Source: an uncultured Collinsella sp. (GTDB lineage: Bacteria > Actinomycetota > Coriobacteriia > Coriobacteriales > Coriobacteriaceae). Taken from it: 64,000 nucleotides of DNA. This document shows, piece after piece, positions 1 through 6,174 of the stretch. Position numbers and translations under genes: made by a program. The notes beneath the pieces are model-generated. The model saw nothing but the letters and a program-made list of their open reading frames with translations. It was not told where the DNA came from and did not search any database. How positions within the stretch are numbered: the stretch's first letter is position 1; each line of letters begins with the position of its first letter. The DNA lies in contig CABQJV010000002.1 in NCBI GenBank assembly GCA_902464565.1, positions 61,025 through 125,024 on the forward strand. The letters run 5' to 3'.

Positions 1-323
1 CGGGCGGTAGCAGCACCCCGAACATCTCGCCGACAGCGCAGAGAGTCGTCGACCTGGCGGCCAAGGCCGACATCGAGGACGTGATGCTGTGCGACCTGCC
101 CGGCGTCCTGTCCTTCCTAGGGCTGCCACCTGAGACGGAGATGCCGCCGGGCAACAAGGGGAAGACGAAGCTCAAGAAGCTCTACAGGAAGGTGGCGCCG
201 AACAAGGCATACCACTCCGGCGAGCGCGCCAAGGATTTGATCTCGCACCTCGACATGGCAGAGATCAGGGCATCGGCGCCCGTCCCGCTCGGAGAGATAG
301 ACAGAGTGGTCGTAAGCGGCTGA
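1..323 (+). CDS. C-terminal part of an unrecognised protein, cut by window edge
   Basis: The reading frame is open from base 3 to a TGA at 321-323, so the gene starts outside the window. About 106 residues are visible. They are rich in Pro, Lys and Asp, with a basic stretch (KGKTKLKKLYRKV) in the middle and no membrane segment or catalytic motif that I recognise. A strong intrinsic terminator follows 30 bases later, which supports this being the real 3' end of a transcribed gene. It could be the tail of a transposase or another DNA-binding protein, but I cannot show that. Confidence 0.5.
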   Translation, partial: GGSSTPNISPTAQRVVDLAAKADIEDVMLCDLPGVLSFLGLPPETEMPPGNKGKTKLKKLYRKVAPNKAYHSGERAKDLISHLDMAEIRASAPVPLGEIDRVVVSG

Positions 324-353
324 TGTAACTTCTGACACCCTAGAACTTACATC

Positions 354-377
354 GAGCCCCGAGCTCGGGGCTCTTTT
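354..377 (+). terminator. Intrinsic terminator of the cut-off gene
   Basis: The 20-base palindrome GAGCCCCGAGCTCGGGGCTC (354-373) is perfect and is followed by TTTT. Confidence 0.8.
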
Positions 378-402
378 CGTCTAGATTGGGGACGCATGGC
401 CG

Positions 403-526
403 GACGAAAACAATTTGCGTCTGGTAATAAGCGTACGAAAGCGCAATTTACGTCTTAATTCCGTACGCCAATCAAGACGAAAATCGTTTACGTCTGCTTT
501 AAATCCGTACGAAAACGGTTTTCGTC
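403..526. repeat. Four short imperfect inverted repeats of the ACGAAA...TTTnCGTCT type
   Basis: Copies lie at about 403-422, 433-454, 476-495 and 507-526. Each begins with GACGAAA or GTACGAAA and ends with CGTCT, so each can fold on itself. GTACG boxes are interspersed. They fill the gap between the terminator and the 3' end of the minus-strand ATPase gene. No gene is seen here. Confidence 0.5.
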
Positions 527-546
527 TTGCAGGGCAGTTGCCGTTT

Positions 547-1638
547 CTACAGTTCAACTTCCAGTTCGGCTTTGTGCTCGTAGAGATAGTCGCGCATGTA
601 GGGGATGGCAAATGAGACCTTGCCGTACGAGGGAGCCTCGATAATCGATTCTCTTAACAGGCGGCTGCGGACGGAACTCACCTGTTGAGGCGTTTTGTTT
701 AGGGCATCGGCAACCATGCTGGTCGAGCTCGTCTGCCCCAAAGATGCCATGCTCAGCAGATAAGCGATGCACGTGGGCGGAATGCGCTGTAGCGCGGGCT
801 CAATCACCATGGCACAGAAGCGTTCGCGTGCCGTTGCAATGCCGCGCTCGGCTTCTTCTTCTCCAATAATCGGTGTATGTGCGCGTCTTGCCAACTGCCA
901 TGCGTAGTATCCAACGAGTTGGATCATGAAAGGATAACCTTGCGTTGCCTCGGCAAGTTGGCCGGCAATACCTGGCTGCAACTCCATGCCAGACGCTTCA
1001 ATGGTTTCCTCGAGGGAGTACGACACTTCGGTTACTGCCACAGCCTTCAGGTCAAAGGGGAGGGCACGGCGCAAAAACGTAAGTGTCTTTCCGTTGATGA
1101 TGCTTTCAATCATCCAAGGCAGCCCCGCAAAAACAAAGGCGATATCAAGGTCTTCGCCGATAACCTGCTGAATCGCAATGGAGAGCGTTCGGACCTCATC
1201 GTGCTCTGCGTCTTGAACCTCGTCGAGAGTGATGAGCAGGCCATTTTCATTCTTGGATATTGTCTGTCTCATGGCGTCGCGTAGCGATGGACCGATTCGC
1301 TCAATGTCTATGCTGCCGATGGATATGCCAGCTACGGTGGGCTCAAATCTGGCGTGTTTGGCCTGGAATTTGGGCTGCAGCTGTTCGAGAATGCGTTGGC
1401 AAAGTCCCTCGGTTGCGACCTCTTTTATGACCGTCCAGCCACGGCTTTGCGCCAAACGTGAGCACTCGTCAAGGAGGACCGTCTTGCCCGTTCCACGGAC
1501 GCCGGCTATGCGCATTAGGCGCCCCGGGGCACCAGGCCCGTTGACGAGGCCCTCATTGAATTCTTCGAGCACATCTTCGCGGCCGATAATCGTGGGAGGT
1601 GTTTTACCTGCTGTGGGCTTAAAAGGGTTTGTTTGCAT
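547..1638 (-). CDS. AAA+ family ATP-binding protein with C-terminal winged-helix-like region
   Basis: This is a P-loop ATPase of the kind annotated as 'ATP-binding protein' (AAA_16/archaeal-ATPase-like). Walker A GVRGTGKT lies near residues 46-53 and Walker B LLITLDEVQD near residue 140. A helical lid and a C-terminal helical DNA-binding-like part (residues about 290-363) follow. I chose ATG 1638 because AAAGGTGG sits 7-8 bases upstream; a GTG at 1647 is in frame but lies inside that ribosome site. The gene stands alone. A 10-bp tandem repeat occupies its promoter region. Cellular role is unknown; related proteins occur in defence or in chromosomal orphan settings. Confidence 0.8.
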   Translation of the reverse strand: MQTNPFKPTAGKTPPTIIGREDVLEEFNEGLVNGPGAPGRLMRIAGVRGTGKTVLLDECSRLAQSRGWTVIKEVATEGLCQRILEQLQPKFQAKHARFEPTVAGISIGSIDIERIGPSLRDAMRQTISKNENGLLITLDEVQDAEHDEVRTLSIAIQQVIGEDLDIAFVFAGLPWMIESIINGKTLTFLRRALPFDLKAVAVTEVSYSLEETIEASGMELQPGIAGQLAEATQGYPFMIQLVGYYAWQLARRAHTPIIGEEEAERGIATARERFCAMVIEPALQRIPPTCIAYLLSMASLGQTSSTSMVADALNKTPQQVSSVRSRLLRESIIEAPSYGKVSFAIPYMRDYLYEHKAELEVEL

Positions 1639-1650
1639 GTGAGCCACCTT

Positions 1651-1740
1651 TGCTCAAGATATAGCAAGATATAGCAAAGTATAGCAAGATATAGCAAGAT
1701 ATAGCAAAGTATAGTGAGATATAGCAACGTATAGCGCTGT
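1651..1740. repeat. Nine tandem copies of a 10-bp unit (ATAGCAAGAT)
   Basis: From 1651 to 1740 every 10 bases restarts a variant of ATAGCAAGAT or ATAGCAAAGT, with no indels. The copies toward 1740 are the most diverged. The array ends 12 bases before the ATG of the minus-strand ATPase, so it is the 5' leader or promoter of that gene. On the minus strand each unit contains TATA(C/T)TTTGC or TATATCTTGC, giving a ladder of possible -10 boxes or regularly spaced protein sites, one per helical turn. Confidence 0.85.
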
Positions 1741-1761
1741 TCGCGGGTTCTTACGGTGGTG

Positions 1762-2442
1762 CTATTTTCCGAATGCCGCGCGGATAAAGCGCTGGGCGAA
1801 CAGCTTGTTGGCAACGTTGATGACATGGCCCAGGAACAGTGCCGAGATGGCGGTCGTGACGCCAAAGCCGCCCAGGTTGTACATAAAGATCAGCGACAAC
1901 GCGAGCGAGGCGGCGACATGTGAGCAGTCAAACACGACTTTTACGTCACCAAAGCGGCGTTTAAGCTTTTCGGCAATGACTTGCACCAAGCCGTCGGGCG
2001 CGTTGGGGACAACGCCCATGTTGACGACGAGACTTACGTCAAATGCGGTGACAGCGAGGGAGAGCAGCATGGTCGCAATCTGTGTGGGGAGTGCCGTGGG
2101 ATGCAGTGGGTTGACCGCCATGAAGAGGTCGGTCAAGCCGCCAATCAGCGTTGAGAAGAACAACTCGAGCAGGATGCGCGGCTGGAACTCGCTTCGCAAG
2201 ATGGCTAATTGCGCCACGATGTAGGCGACGTAGGTTGCGGTGATCCAAAAGCCGAGCGTCTTGCCAGTGAGCATGGATAGGGTTGTGGCAAAGCACGTGA
2301 GCGCGGCGACGCCCAGGCCGGATGCCGTCTGGAGACTCATACCGAGTGCCAGTACTGCAACGCCCACCAGATACATCAGCATTCTGATGACGGTATGGCA
2401 CCAGTCGATGTTCTCGCCATGCATGATGATGAGCGGTCGCAT
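1762..2442 (-). CDS. YczE/YitT-like integral membrane protein
   Basis: The 226-residue protein has about five to six hydrophobic segments and resembles the YczE/YyaS membrane family (DUF6198-type), whose substrate is unknown. It starts at ATG 2442 with GAAAGGACGGG upstream. Its 5' region carries the same LacI-type operator and hairpin as kdgK, plus a second conserved structured element. I infer that it belongs to the KDG regulon and may handle a sugar acid or sense the pathway. Family placement is moderately sure; function is not. Confidence 0.75.
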   Translation of the reverse strand: MRPLIIMHGENIDWCHTVIRMLMYLVGVAVLALGMSLQTASGLGVAALTCFATTLSMLTGKTLGFWITATYVAYIVAQLAILRSEFQPRILLELFFSTLIGGLTDLFMAVNPLHPTALPTQIATMLLSLAVTAFDVSLVVNMGVVPNAPDGLVQVIAEKLKRRFGDVKVVFDCSHVAASLALSLIFMYNLGGFGVTTAISALFLGHVINVANKLFAQRFIRAAFGK

Positions 2443-2482
2443 GTTGCTACCCGTCCTTTCGGTTGTGTGAAAAAGCTGACCC

Positions 2483-2584
2483 GGGCCGGCAAAAGAGGGT
2501 TATCGGAGGCACTGCTGCAAAAGCAGAAAAGCCGGCCCCACGGTCAGTCGTCTAGGAAGTGTCTCGCTGTGCCGGAATGGGACT
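2483..2584 (-). ncRNA. Conserved structured leader element E2, copy 1 (candidate cis-regulatory RNA)
   Basis: Read on the minus strand, this lies 40 bases upstream of the yczE-like gene. A four-base outer stem joins 2546-2549 with 2581-2584. A perfect 8-bp stem joins 2483-2490 with 2531-2538 and encloses a small CTGC/GCAG hairpin. The sequences TTATCGGAGGCACTGC and CCGGAATGGGACT (plus-strand sense) are identical in a second copy at 4712-4822, while the stems differ but still pair. No known riboswitch was recognised. Confidence 0.6.
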
Positions 2585-2621
2585 AAAGGTCCAACGAGAC
2601 GGGAAGAAAGCAAATGGCATT

Positions 2622-2679
2622 GCGTGGGCGATAAGATGCCAAGATGGTAGGGTGCGTCTTAGCATCATATTGCCCACGC
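2622..2679 (-). promoter_or_regulatory. Leader hairpin E1, copy 1
   Basis: GCGTGGGC (2622-2629) pairs with GCCCACGC (2672-2679). An inner stem around AAGATG/CGTCTT carries the loop GGTAGGGTGCG. The same loop with different stem bases occurs at 5983-6040 upstream of kdgK. It lies just downstream of the operator on the minus-strand transcript. Confidence 0.6.
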
Positions 2680-2682
2680 TCA

Positions 2683-2698
2683 ACGAAATCGGTTTCGT
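2683..2698. promoter_or_regulatory. LacI-type operator of the yczE-like gene
   Basis: ACGAAATCGGTTTCGT is an inverted repeat (ACGAAA-TCGG-TTTCGT) of the LacI-family type. The identical 16 bases occur at 6057-6072 between kdgK and lacI. It lies just downstream of the -10 box, where binding would repress. Confidence 0.7.
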
Positions 2699-2707
2699 TT
2701 GAGCCTA

Positions 2708-2735
2708 AGTATACGCACGGGATTTTATTTGCGAA
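2708..2735 (-). promoter_or_regulatory. Promoter of the yczE-like transcript
   Basis: On the minus strand TTCGCA (-35, 2730-2735) is followed after 16 bases by TATACT (-10, 2708-2713). The kdgK promoter has the same TATACT box and the same 16-base spacing. Confidence 0.5.
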
Positions 2736-2751
2736 GAGAAAAACAATAAAA

Positions 2752-2767
2752 AGGTGAACGTTCACCT
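2752..2767. promoter_or_regulatory. Perfect 16-bp palindrome, candidate GntR operator
   Basis: AGGTGAACGTTCACCT is self-complementary. It lies between the divergent yczE-like and gntR genes, about 17 bases upstream of the -35 box of the former. Its place and perfect symmetry suit a dimeric regulator such as the neighbouring GntR protein. Confidence 0.45.
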
Positions 2768-2790
2768 AATCGCAACAACTCGTTGGCTGT

Positions 2791-2857
2791 AGTTGCGGTG
2801 GAATAGTTCCTGTTTTTGCTGCTGAAGGCCTTGAACAGGAACTATTCCACCGCAACT
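2791..2857. repeat. Palindromic repeat, family E, copy 1
   Basis: A perfect 24-bp inverted repeat starts AGTTGCGGTGGAATAG (2791-2814) and is mirrored at 2834-2857 around a 19-base loop. A sibling with compensating changes lies at 3634-3700, so the two palindromes flank the gntR gene. Confidence 0.75.
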
Positions 2858-2929
2858 TATGAGGGGGCGGGGGATGCGATAGTATTGCATGGTGGTATTC
2901 GACTAACCGAGGACTTATCCGAGGGCTTT

Positions 2930-3619
2930 ATGGAACAGCAGCATTATCAGAGCCTGCAAGACCAGGCGTACAACGCATTGCGCTCCAAGATTATCTATGC
3001 CGAGCTCAAACCCGGCACGCGTCTTTCGGCGATTGGCCTGGAAAAGGAGACGGGAATCGGGCGCACGCCCATTCGCGAGTCCTTTGTGCGCCTGCGTGAG
3101 CAGGAGCTGGTGGAAACGCGTCCCAAAAGCGGCACCTATGTCTCGAAAATCAGCATGGAGCGCGCCGAGAACGCTTGCTTCTTGCGCGAGAAACTCGAGC
3201 GAAGCGTGCTTATTAAATGTTGCTCGGCCGCCACGCCCGAGCAAAAGCATCGGCTCGAGCAGATTCTTGCCGAGTCCGAGTCGCTCGACCATGGCGAAAC
3301 GCGCCGTTTCTTTGACCTGGATAACCTGTTCCATGAGACATGTTTTGAGATTGCCGGTCGTCACATGTTGTGGGATTGGATGAAGAGCATCAACACGCAT
3401 TTTGAGCGATACAACTGGTTGCGTATGGTGTCACAGGATCTGGATTGGGAGCCGATTCGTCGGCAGCATCGCCGGATTCTCGAGGCCATTAAGAGGGGCG
3501 ATACCGACGCGGCGAGCTATCTGGCAGAGACACACCTGCACCTGATGCCCGAAGAGCAAGGTCCGGTTATCGCCTTGCATCCCGACTATTTTGAGCTGTC
3601 CAAAGACTCGGCCATCTAA
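2930..3619 (+). CDS. GntR-family transcriptional regulator (FCD/FadR subfamily)
   Basis: The protein is 229 residues. The N-terminal winged helix contains the GntR signature (ALRSKIIYAELKPGTRLS, then GIGRTPIRESFVRLREQ). The C-terminal helical FCD-type domain has the acidic and histidine residues expected for a metal-linked ligand site (D..NLFHE, then a C-terminal HLHLMPEE). I chose ATG 2930, with GAGG six bases upstream; an in-frame upstream ATG at 2816 would start inside the palindrome. FCD regulators usually sense small carboxylates or sugar acids, which fits the adjacent KDG genes. It is divergent from the yczE-like gene. Confidence 0.85.
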   Translation: MEQQHYQSLQDQAYNALRSKIIYAELKPGTRLSAIGLEKETGIGRTPIRESFVRLREQELVETRPKSGTYVSKISMERAENACFLREKLERSVLIKCCSAATPEQKHRLEQILAESESLDHGETRRFFDLDNLFHETCFEIAGRHMLWDWMKSINTHFERYNWLRMVSQDLDWEPIRRQHRRILEAIKRGDTDAASYLAETHLHLMPEEQGPVIALHPDYFELSKDSAI

Positions 3620-3633
3620 TCAATCCCCATATA

Positions 3634-3700
3634 AGTTGCGGTGAAATAGGGACTGTTTTGCGGCCTAGGTGGCGCAAACAGTCCCTATTTCACCGCAACT
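3634..3700. repeat. Palindromic repeat, family E, copy 2
   Basis: A 25-bp perfect inverted repeat begins AGTTGCGGTGAAATAGGG (3634-3658) and is mirrored at 3676-3700. It starts 15 bases after the gntR stop. Compared with copy 1, several stem pairs differ on both arms. Confidence 0.75.
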
Positions 3701-3723
3701 GCGTTGGGGCGTAACCGGGGCAC

Positions 3724-3796
3724 AAAGCTGCGGCACCGCTTGGAGGAAAAGACCGGAAGCAAGGGTCCATTCCTCCAGACGGCGCCGCAGCTGTTT
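3724..3796 (+). terminator. Two-step hairpin, likely gntR terminator
   Basis: AGCTGCGGC (3726-3734) pairs with 3784-3792, and inside it TGGAGGAA (3741-3748) pairs with TTCCTCCA (3770-3777). TGTTTTG follows. Confidence 0.5.
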
Positions 3797-3854
3797 TGAT
3801 GGCTCGGCTTTTACCGAAGTGGCTCAGTTGAGCGCGACTGCCAGCCGATTATAC

Positions 3855-3958
3855 AAAGCGGCTCGGGGGCGTGTCGCTTCCGTCACGTTCTATCAGCATA
3901 CAAGACGGTTTTGGTTCTTGTTCGTGACGGAAACGGCGCGCTTCCGAGCCGCTTTAAA
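3855..3958. repeat. Long two-step inverted repeat between gntR and eda
   Basis: AAAGCGGCTCGG (3855-3866) pairs with CCGAGCCGCTTT (3944-3955). Inside, CCGTCACG (3880-3887) pairs with CGTGACGG (3923-3930). The architecture repeats that of the hairpin at 3724-3796. No gene was seen in 3701-4010. Confidence 0.6.
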
Positions 3959-3992
3959 AGAAAGGGGGCGAGGTCTAGGGCACGCCCCCTTT
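3955..3992 (-). terminator. Intrinsic terminator of kdgK-eda
   Basis: AAAGGGGGCG (3961-3970) pairs with CGCCCCCTTT (3983-3992). On the minus strand the stem is followed by TTTCTTTT. Confidence 0.75.
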
Positions 3993-4010
3993 CACGATAG
4001 AGAGCTAAAC

Positions 4011-4652
4011 CTAGCCGCGGACCTTCTTGACGACGTCCATGGCCTCGCGGGCGATCTGCTCGACCTTGGAGAAGTCGCCGTCGGCAAACAGGGCCGGCTT
4101 GACCATCCAGGTGCCACCGCAGGCGATGATGGCGGAGGAGCTCAGGTACTCCTCGACGTTGGCGGTGCTCACGCCGCCGGTAGGCATAAAGCGGTGACCG
4201 ACAAACGGAGCGGCGAGGGCCTTGATGGTGTTCAGGCCGCCATACTGGGACGCGGGGAAGAACTTGGTGACCTTGAGGCCCAGGTTCTCGGCTGCGGTGA
4301 CCTCGGAAGGGGTCACGGTGCCGGGAAGGACGGGCAGCTCGATGTCGATGCAATGCTTCACGACGTCCTCGTTGTAACCCGGGGAGACGATGAACTTGGC
4401 ACCGGCGGCGCGGGCCTGCTCAACCTGCTCGACGGTCAGGACAGTGCCGGCGCCAACGCACATCTCGGGCTCGGCCTCGGCCATAGCGGCGATGCACTCG
4501 GCGGCGCAGGCGGTGCGGAAGGTGACCTCGGCGGACTTCATGCCAGCTGCCATAAGGGCGTGGGCGAGCGGAGCGGCGTCCTCGACCTTGTCGAGCACGA
4601 CGACCGGCACGATGCCCAGGGACTCAAGCGTGGTATAGAACTGATCGAACAT
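4011..4652 (-). CDS. eda: 2-keto-3-deoxy-6-phosphogluconate (KDPG) aldolase
   Basis: This 213-residue class I aldolase splits KDPG into pyruvate and glyceraldehyde 3-phosphate in the last step of the Entner-Doudoroff and uronate routes. The active-site patterns SAEVTFRT (catalytic Glu and Arg), GAGTVLT, LPGTVTPSE and VTKFFPAS (Schiff-base Lys) are present, as is the phosphate-binding MPTGGV. The start is ATG 4652 with GAAAGGAAC upstream. It lies downstream of kdgK in the same direction, but the 253-base gap holds the structured E2 element, so expression of eda may be set separately. Confidence 0.92.
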   Translation of the reverse strand: MFDQFYTTLESLGIVPVVVLDKVEDAAPLAHALMAAGMKSAEVTFRTACAAECIAAMAEAEPEMCVGAGTVLTVEQVEQARAAGAKFIVSPGYNEDVVKHCIDIELPVLPGTVTPSEVTAAENLGLKVTKFFPASQYGGLNTIKALAAPFVGHRFMPTGGVSTANVEEYLSSSAIIACGGTWMVKPALFADGDFSKVEQIAREAMDVVKKVRG

Positions 4653-4711
4653 GATGTTCCTTTCGATGTGTGGCGCGCATGGGCGCGTGATTGCCAAATG
4701 TGCTGGTCAGG

Positions 4712-4822
4712 AGCCGATTTTGGATTGGTTATCGGAGGCACTGCTTGGGGTTCAAGCAATTCCAAAACCGGCTGCTCGACCAGTCGTGTAGGGAATGCCA
4801 GACAAAACCGGAATGGGACTGG
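4712..4822 (-). ncRNA. Conserved structured leader element E2, copy 2 (kdgK-eda intergenic)
   Basis: On the minus strand this lies 60 bases upstream of the eda start. The outer stem joins CCAGTC (4780-4785) with GACTGG (4817-4822). A 12-bp stem with one mismatch joins 4712-4723 with 4762-4773 and encloses GCTTG/CAAGC (4743-4747 with 4753-4757). The unpaired blocks TTATCGGAGGCACTGC and CCGGAATGGGACT match copy 1 exactly while stems covary. Confidence 0.6.
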
Positions 4823-4905
4823 TGGTTTTGCCCGGCCGGAGGAATCGGGGAGCGGGCCGCAGGGGTATGGGATTGGAAAGCTGCGGCCCGCGGAATGGAG
4901 ACGGA

Positions 4906-5940
4906 CTAGCGCGCGACGCGGGTGCCACCGTCGGCGGCTGATGCCACGGCTGCGATCTCGTCTGCGGTCACCAAGTTGGAGTCGCCCTTGATGGTGAGCT
5001 TGAGGATCGAAGCCGCAATCGCGTAGTTGACGGCAGCCTGCGGATCGAAGTCGTTGATGAGGGCGTGGACCAGGCCGGCGTTGAAAGCGTCGCCGGCGGC
5101 AACACCCTCAAGCACGTGTACATCGTGAGCAGGGGAGAACCAGTGCTCGCCGCTCTCGGCGTCAAAGAGCATGCCCATCCAGATGGAGCGCTCGACGCAG
5201 GAGATGTTGCGGACGACCGAGGCGACCTTCTTGCAGCCGTACTCGGCGCAGATCTGGCGGGCCATCTCGACGTAGGTGTCGCGCTCCTCGATGCCGTGGG
5301 AAAGGGAGCCAGAGACGCAGGTCATGCCAAGGCCGGCAGGCGCATCCTCGTCGTTGGCGATGCAGATGTCGACGAGCGGCAGGAGTTCCTTCATGGTGGC
5401 CTGCGACTTCTCGGGCGACCACATCTTGCCGCGATAGTTCACGTCACACACGGTGGTGATGCCCTTGGCGCGGCAGGCGGCGAGCGCATCCTTGCAGGCG
5501 GCGGCCATCTCATCGGAGACGGCGGGGGTCACGCCGGAGAAATAGAAGACATCGATGCCCTTGAGGATCTCGTCCCAGTTAAAGACGTCGCGCTTGGCCA
5601 TGTTGATGGCAGAGTACTTGCGGTCGTAGACGCAACCGTTACCGCGCTGCGAGGCGCCGACCTCAAACACATAGGAGCCAAGACGGTCGCCCTGACGCAC
5701 GACGCGCGTGGTGTCGACGCCGTAGGCCTTCAGCGAACGCAGGGCGCACTCGCCCAGACGGTTGGCCGGGACAACGGAGACGTAAGCGGCCTTGTCGCCC
5801 TGGTAGGCCAGGGAAAGCGCAGTGTTGGCCTCGGCGCCGCCGTAGCGGACGTCAAACTCGGTTGCCTGCTCAATACGCAGGTGGTCTTTGGGTGAGAGTC
5901 TCATCATGATCTCGCCGAAGGTAAGAACCGTTTTACCCAT
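4906..5940 (-). CDS. kdgK: PfkB-family 2-keto-3-deoxygluconate kinase
   Basis: The 344-residue ribokinase-fold enzyme probably phosphorylates KDG to KDPG, the substrate of the adjacent eda product. Visible landmarks are the N-terminal LTFGEIMMRLSP, the substrate-loop RYGGAEANTA, and the C-terminal GVAAGDAFNAG containing the catalytic Asp. I chose ATG 5940 (MGKTVLTF) because AAAGGAGC lies 8-9 bases upstream; a longer in-frame start at 6003 would run into the leader hairpin. The pairing with eda makes KDG a better substrate guess than fructose. Transcription starts at a promoter with LacI-type operators. Confidence 0.88.
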   Translation of the reverse strand: MGKTVLTFGEIMMRLSPKDHLRIEQATEFDVRYGGAEANTALSLAYQGDKAAYVSVVPANRLGECALRSLKAYGVDTTRVVRQGDRLGSYVFEVGASQRGNGCVYDRKYSAINMAKRDVFNWDEILKGIDVFYFSGVTPAVSDEMAAACKDALAACRAKGITTVCDVNYRGKMWSPEKSQATMKELLPLVDICIANDEDAPAGLGMTCVSGSLSHGIEERDTYVEMARQICAEYGCKKVASVVRNISCVERSIWMGMLFDAESGEHWFSPAHDVHVLEGVAAGDAFNAGLVHALINDFDPQAAVNYAIAASILKLTIKGDSNLVTADEIAAVASAADGGTRVAR

Positions 5941-5982
5941 GGTCGCGCAGCTCCTTTTACTCGTGCGTACACCTTTGATATG

Positions 5983-6040
5983 GCGTTGGCACGGAGGTGC
6001 CAAGACGGTAGGGTGCGTCTTTGCACCTCCGTGCCAACGC
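5983..6040 (-). promoter_or_regulatory. Leader hairpin E1, copy 2 (5' UTR of kdgK)
   Basis: An almost perfect 18-bp stem (GCGTTGGCACGGAGGTGC mirrored) carries the inner AAGACG/CGTCTT hairpin with the loop GTAGGGTG. It ends about 40 bases before the kdgK ATG. The loop matches copy 1 at 2622-2679 although the stem bases differ. Confidence 0.65.
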
Positions 6041-6044
6041 TTGC

Positions 6045-6072
6045 CGAAATCGGTTTACGAAATCGGTTTCGT
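6045..6072. promoter_or_regulatory. Two LacI-type operators between kdgK and lacI
   Basis: CGAAATCGGTTTA (from 6045) and ACGAAATCGGTTTCGT (6057-6072) are overlapping copies of the palindrome seen at 2683-2698. They sit directly downstream of the kdgK -10 box. The adjacent LacI protein is the obvious candidate to bind them. Confidence 0.75.
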
Positions 6073-6082
6073 TTCGAGTTGT

Positions 6083-6110
6083 AGTATACTCACCTACAGC
6101 GTTTTGCAAC
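6083..6110 (-). promoter_or_regulatory. Promoter of kdgK-eda
   Basis: On the minus strand TATACT (-10, 6083-6088) lies 16 bases after a weak GTTGCA (-35, 6105-6110). Spacing and -10 match the promoter at 2708-2735. Confidence 0.5.
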
Positions 6111-6174
6111 CGAGATTTTTAAAAAAATGCCTAAAATGGCTCAGACCGCCGACAAATGGGAAACGGGGTGCGCT

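Noticed and set aside
1515..1865. Minus-strand frame through the 10-bp repeats (Leu/Tyr-rich)
   Set aside because: The periodic residues are produced by the tandem DNA repeat, and the frame overlaps two better-supported genes.
2483..2584. E2 as an ordinary transcription terminator of a plus-strand gene
   Set aside because: No plus-strand gene ends there, no T-run follows, and the unpaired blocks are conserved between the two copies.
3669..4991. Long plus-strand open frame of 440 codons across eda
   Set aside because: It lies antisense to eda, begins inside a palindrome and has low-complexity Gly/Asp/His content typical of the mirror of a GC-rich gene.
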